DNA from: CAVTBX01 sp963733135
GTDB lineage: Bacteria > Actinomycetota > Thermoleophilia > Gaiellales > Gaiellaceae
DNA length: 64,000 nucleotides
Assembly (NCBI GenBank): GCA_963733135.1
Contig: CAVTBX010000006.1
Location: 28,410-92,409 of the forward strand
Direction: 5' to 3'
Of this stretch, positions 62,985 through 64,000 are shown piece by piece. Position 1 is the first letter of the stretch; every line of letters begins with the position of its first letter. A model generated the notes under the pieces. It worked only from the letters and a program-made list of their open reading frames with translations, was not told where the DNA came from and searched no databases. A program made the translations under genes and the position numbers.

Positions 62985-63293
62985 GTGGCGACGATCCTGG
63001 TGGCGGGGGTCGATCTTTTCTTTCGAGCGAAGCTGGACGCGCTGCTCGCGGCCAAGCACAAGCTCGTGACGACGGACAGCGTCGACACACCGGATCTTGT
63101 CATCGTGGACATCGCCCGCGTCGAGCCCCAGGAGGTCGCCGACGCCTACCCGGATATCCCGATCCTCGGCTTCACGAACCACACGGACACGGCCGGCCTC
63201 CGCGCCGGCCAGGCGGCCGGATTCGACCGCGTGGTCGTCCGCTCGGCGCTCTCCGAGCGGGCCCCTCAGCTCGTCGAGGAGCTCTGCTCGTAG
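62985..63293 (+). CDS. Degenerate receiver-like protein
   Basis: 102 residues from GTG 62985. The fold follows a response-regulator receiver: ATILVAGVDLFFRAKLDALL, LVIVDIARVEPQEVADAYPDIPILGFTNHTD and AGQAAGFDRVVVRSALSE. The acidic pair after strand 1 is missing (AGVD), the Asp of strand 3 is kept (IVDIAR), Thr is present (GFTNH) and the conserved Lys is Arg (VVVRS). It is unlikely to be phosphorylated normally. It precedes the ferredoxin gene by 42 bases. Confidence 0.6.
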   Translation: MATILVAGVDLFFRAKLDALLAAKHKLVTTDSVDTPDLVIVDIARVEPQEVADAYPDIPILGFTNHTDTAGLRAGQAAGFDRVVVRSALSERAPQLVEELCS

Positions 63294-63335
63294 CTCAGTG
63301 AGTCCGGCGAGCCGAGACCGTAGACTGACTCGGCG

Positions 63336-64000
63336 ATGACCTACATCATCGGCGAGCCCTGCATCGACATCAAAGACCTCTCCTGCGTGGACGTCTGCCC
63401 GGTCGACTGCATCCATCAGGCCGACCGCATCCTGATCATCGACCCTGAGGAGTGCATAGATTGCTTCGCTCCCTCGGAGAGGTTCATGACGTCGTACGGC
63501 CTGCGCTCGTTCGAGGAGCTCGAGGATCAGGCCTGCCGGGTTCTCACGGACACGGAATTCGCGCCCGCTCTCGTCAAGCGCTTCCGCCGGAGGCCGCTCG
63601 TGCAGGTCGAGTTCGCGCCGGCGTTCGGAGAGCGTGATCGCTATGGCGGGACTCGACTCACGACGCGGAACCGATCGAGATTCCGCCGCGTCGTCCGCGC
63701 GACGCCGACTCACAGCTGGCTGCTCGCCGACGGCGACCGTACGGATGCTCTCGCTCCCGGTCAGTTCACACCGTCGGCGCGGGCGCTTCCGAAGCGCGAC
63801 TCCGAGAGCTACCGGCTCGGCGCGCTGCACGGCCTCGTATTCGGGGACGGAAGCTGGAACAAGCTCGAGATCCGCTCGGAGGAGCACCTCCACTACGTCC
63901 AGCTCTACGGCGAACGGGTGGCCAGGTTCAAGGACTTCTTCGACCAGGTGAACTTCTCTCCGTCCCTCGATGTCCATCCTGGTTACGTCGGAACCGGTGT
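63336..64000 (+). CDS. fdxA: 7Fe-type ferredoxin precursor containing an intein (partial, open at window end)
   Basis: Residues 1-42 are the start of a seven-iron bacterial ferredoxin: MTYIIGEPCIDIKDLSCVDVC, PVDCIHQADRILIIDPEECID, with Cys at 9, 17, 21, 25 and 40. The family continues CGACEPVCP, but from Cys 43 (63462) the frame reads CFAPSERFMTSYGLRSFEEL, a Hint (intein) block A. Block B is RVVRATPTHSWLLADG (TxxH) and a LAGLIDADG-like motif follows (LGALHGLVFGDGSW). The frame is open for 179 intein residues to the window edge. TAGACT at 63321-63326 lies nine bases before the ATG, suggesting a nearly leaderless transcript. Confidence 0.88.
   Translation, partial: MTYIIGEPCIDIKDLSCVDVCPVDCIHQADRILIIDPEECIDCFAPSERFMTSYGLRSFEELEDQACRVLTDTEFAPALVKRFRRRPLVQVEFAPAFGERDRYGGTRLTTRNRSRFRRVVRATPTHSWLLADGDRTDALAPGQFTPSARALPKRDSESYRLGALHGLVFGDGSWNKLEIRSEEHLHYVQLYGERVARFKDFFDQVNFSPSLDVHPGYVGTG
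63462..64000 (+). mobile_element. Intein with LAGLIDADG-type homing endonuclease motif, 5' part
   Basis: Starts with Cys 1 in place of the ferredoxin Cys of CIDCGAC. Recognisable parts are block A (63462-63521), a Hint beta region (ALVKRFRRRPLVQVEF), block B with T-P-T-H near 63710 and an ALAPGQF turn. The homing endonuclease starts at about 63815 (LHGLVFGDGS). Codons such as ATA, GTA and GAT at and after the junction are unlike the neighbours, in line with transfer. The splice end (HN-Cys) lies beyond the window. Confidence 0.82.

Overview
The window comes from a chromosome with very high GC content and frequent GTG or TTG starts. The gene content points to an actinobacterium: an HspR-type heat-shock operon, an inositol-1-phosphate synthase plus a CDP-alcohol phosphatidyltransferase, a BldC-type helix-turn-helix protein, and the synteny glmU-prs-rplY-pth-mfd-mazG-eno-ftsB-DUF501. 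A deep lineage such as Thermoleophilia (Gaiellales or Solirubrobacterales) would fit, but that placement is inference. I see no rRNA, CRISPR array, prophage or transposase. One tRNA (Gln, TTG) is present. No gene-free stretch exceeds about 300 bases.

Layout. 0-6 kb: the tip of a glycosyltransferase, a cyclase/ATPase regulator, an acetyltransferase and a GGDEF/HD-GYP protein. 6-9.3 kb: a likely phosphatidylinositol cluster (ino1 with an N-terminal ribbon-helix-helix extension, a PIP-synthase-like enzyme, and a PAP2 phosphatase). 9.5-13.7 kb: moaA, two EamA transporters, a membrane protein and an acetyltransferase. 13.8-20.4 kb: dnaK-grpE-dnaJ-hspR-clpB. 20.4-31.9 kb: mixed single genes (MOSC, GYD, P460-like lipoprotein, murein hydrolases, psuK-psuG, a GT39 enzyme, LCP protein, glucokinase, rsmI, AbrB-like). 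32-38.7 kb: metG-tatD-rsmA-ispE, tRNA-Gln, glmU-prs. 39-43 kb: a lipoprotein, a two-component pair, rplY-pth. 43.6-53.5 kb: mfd, a prolyl isomerase, mazG, eno, pyk, ftsB, DUF501, small proteins and a BldC-receiver fusion. 53.6-64 kb: PAP2, GAF-SpoIIE, spermidine-synthase-like, GDPD, L,D-transpeptidase, a resA/ccmH/ccdA group, DUF309, a degenerate receiver, and a ferredoxin.

Most notable points. (1) The last gene, open at the window edge, is a 7Fe-type ferredoxin. Its reading frame changes from ferredoxin to an intein (Hint block A, a TxxH block B and a LAGLIDADG-like GDGS motif) at a cluster-ligand cysteine. (2) The gaps hold several families of long, nearly perfect palindromes. One family has two copies of identical 163-bp length whose arms differ by compensatory changes, so pairing itself is conserved. 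A second family shows the same covariation. A third abuts metG, whose expected ATG reads ATC. (3) Twelve copies of a 25-bp GTAG-headed REP-like palindrome are scattered in seven gaps. (4) The element tips repeatedly supply the TAG stop codon of neighbouring genes. (5) Ino1 carries two ribbon-helix-helix modules and has tandem TGCTAGCA sites at its 5' end.

Between 54.8 and 62.6 kb at least eight genes or gene parts are interrupted by single-base frameshifts, mostly in G/C runs. These look more like local sequence errors than decay, so the genes there are described as reconstructed from fragments.
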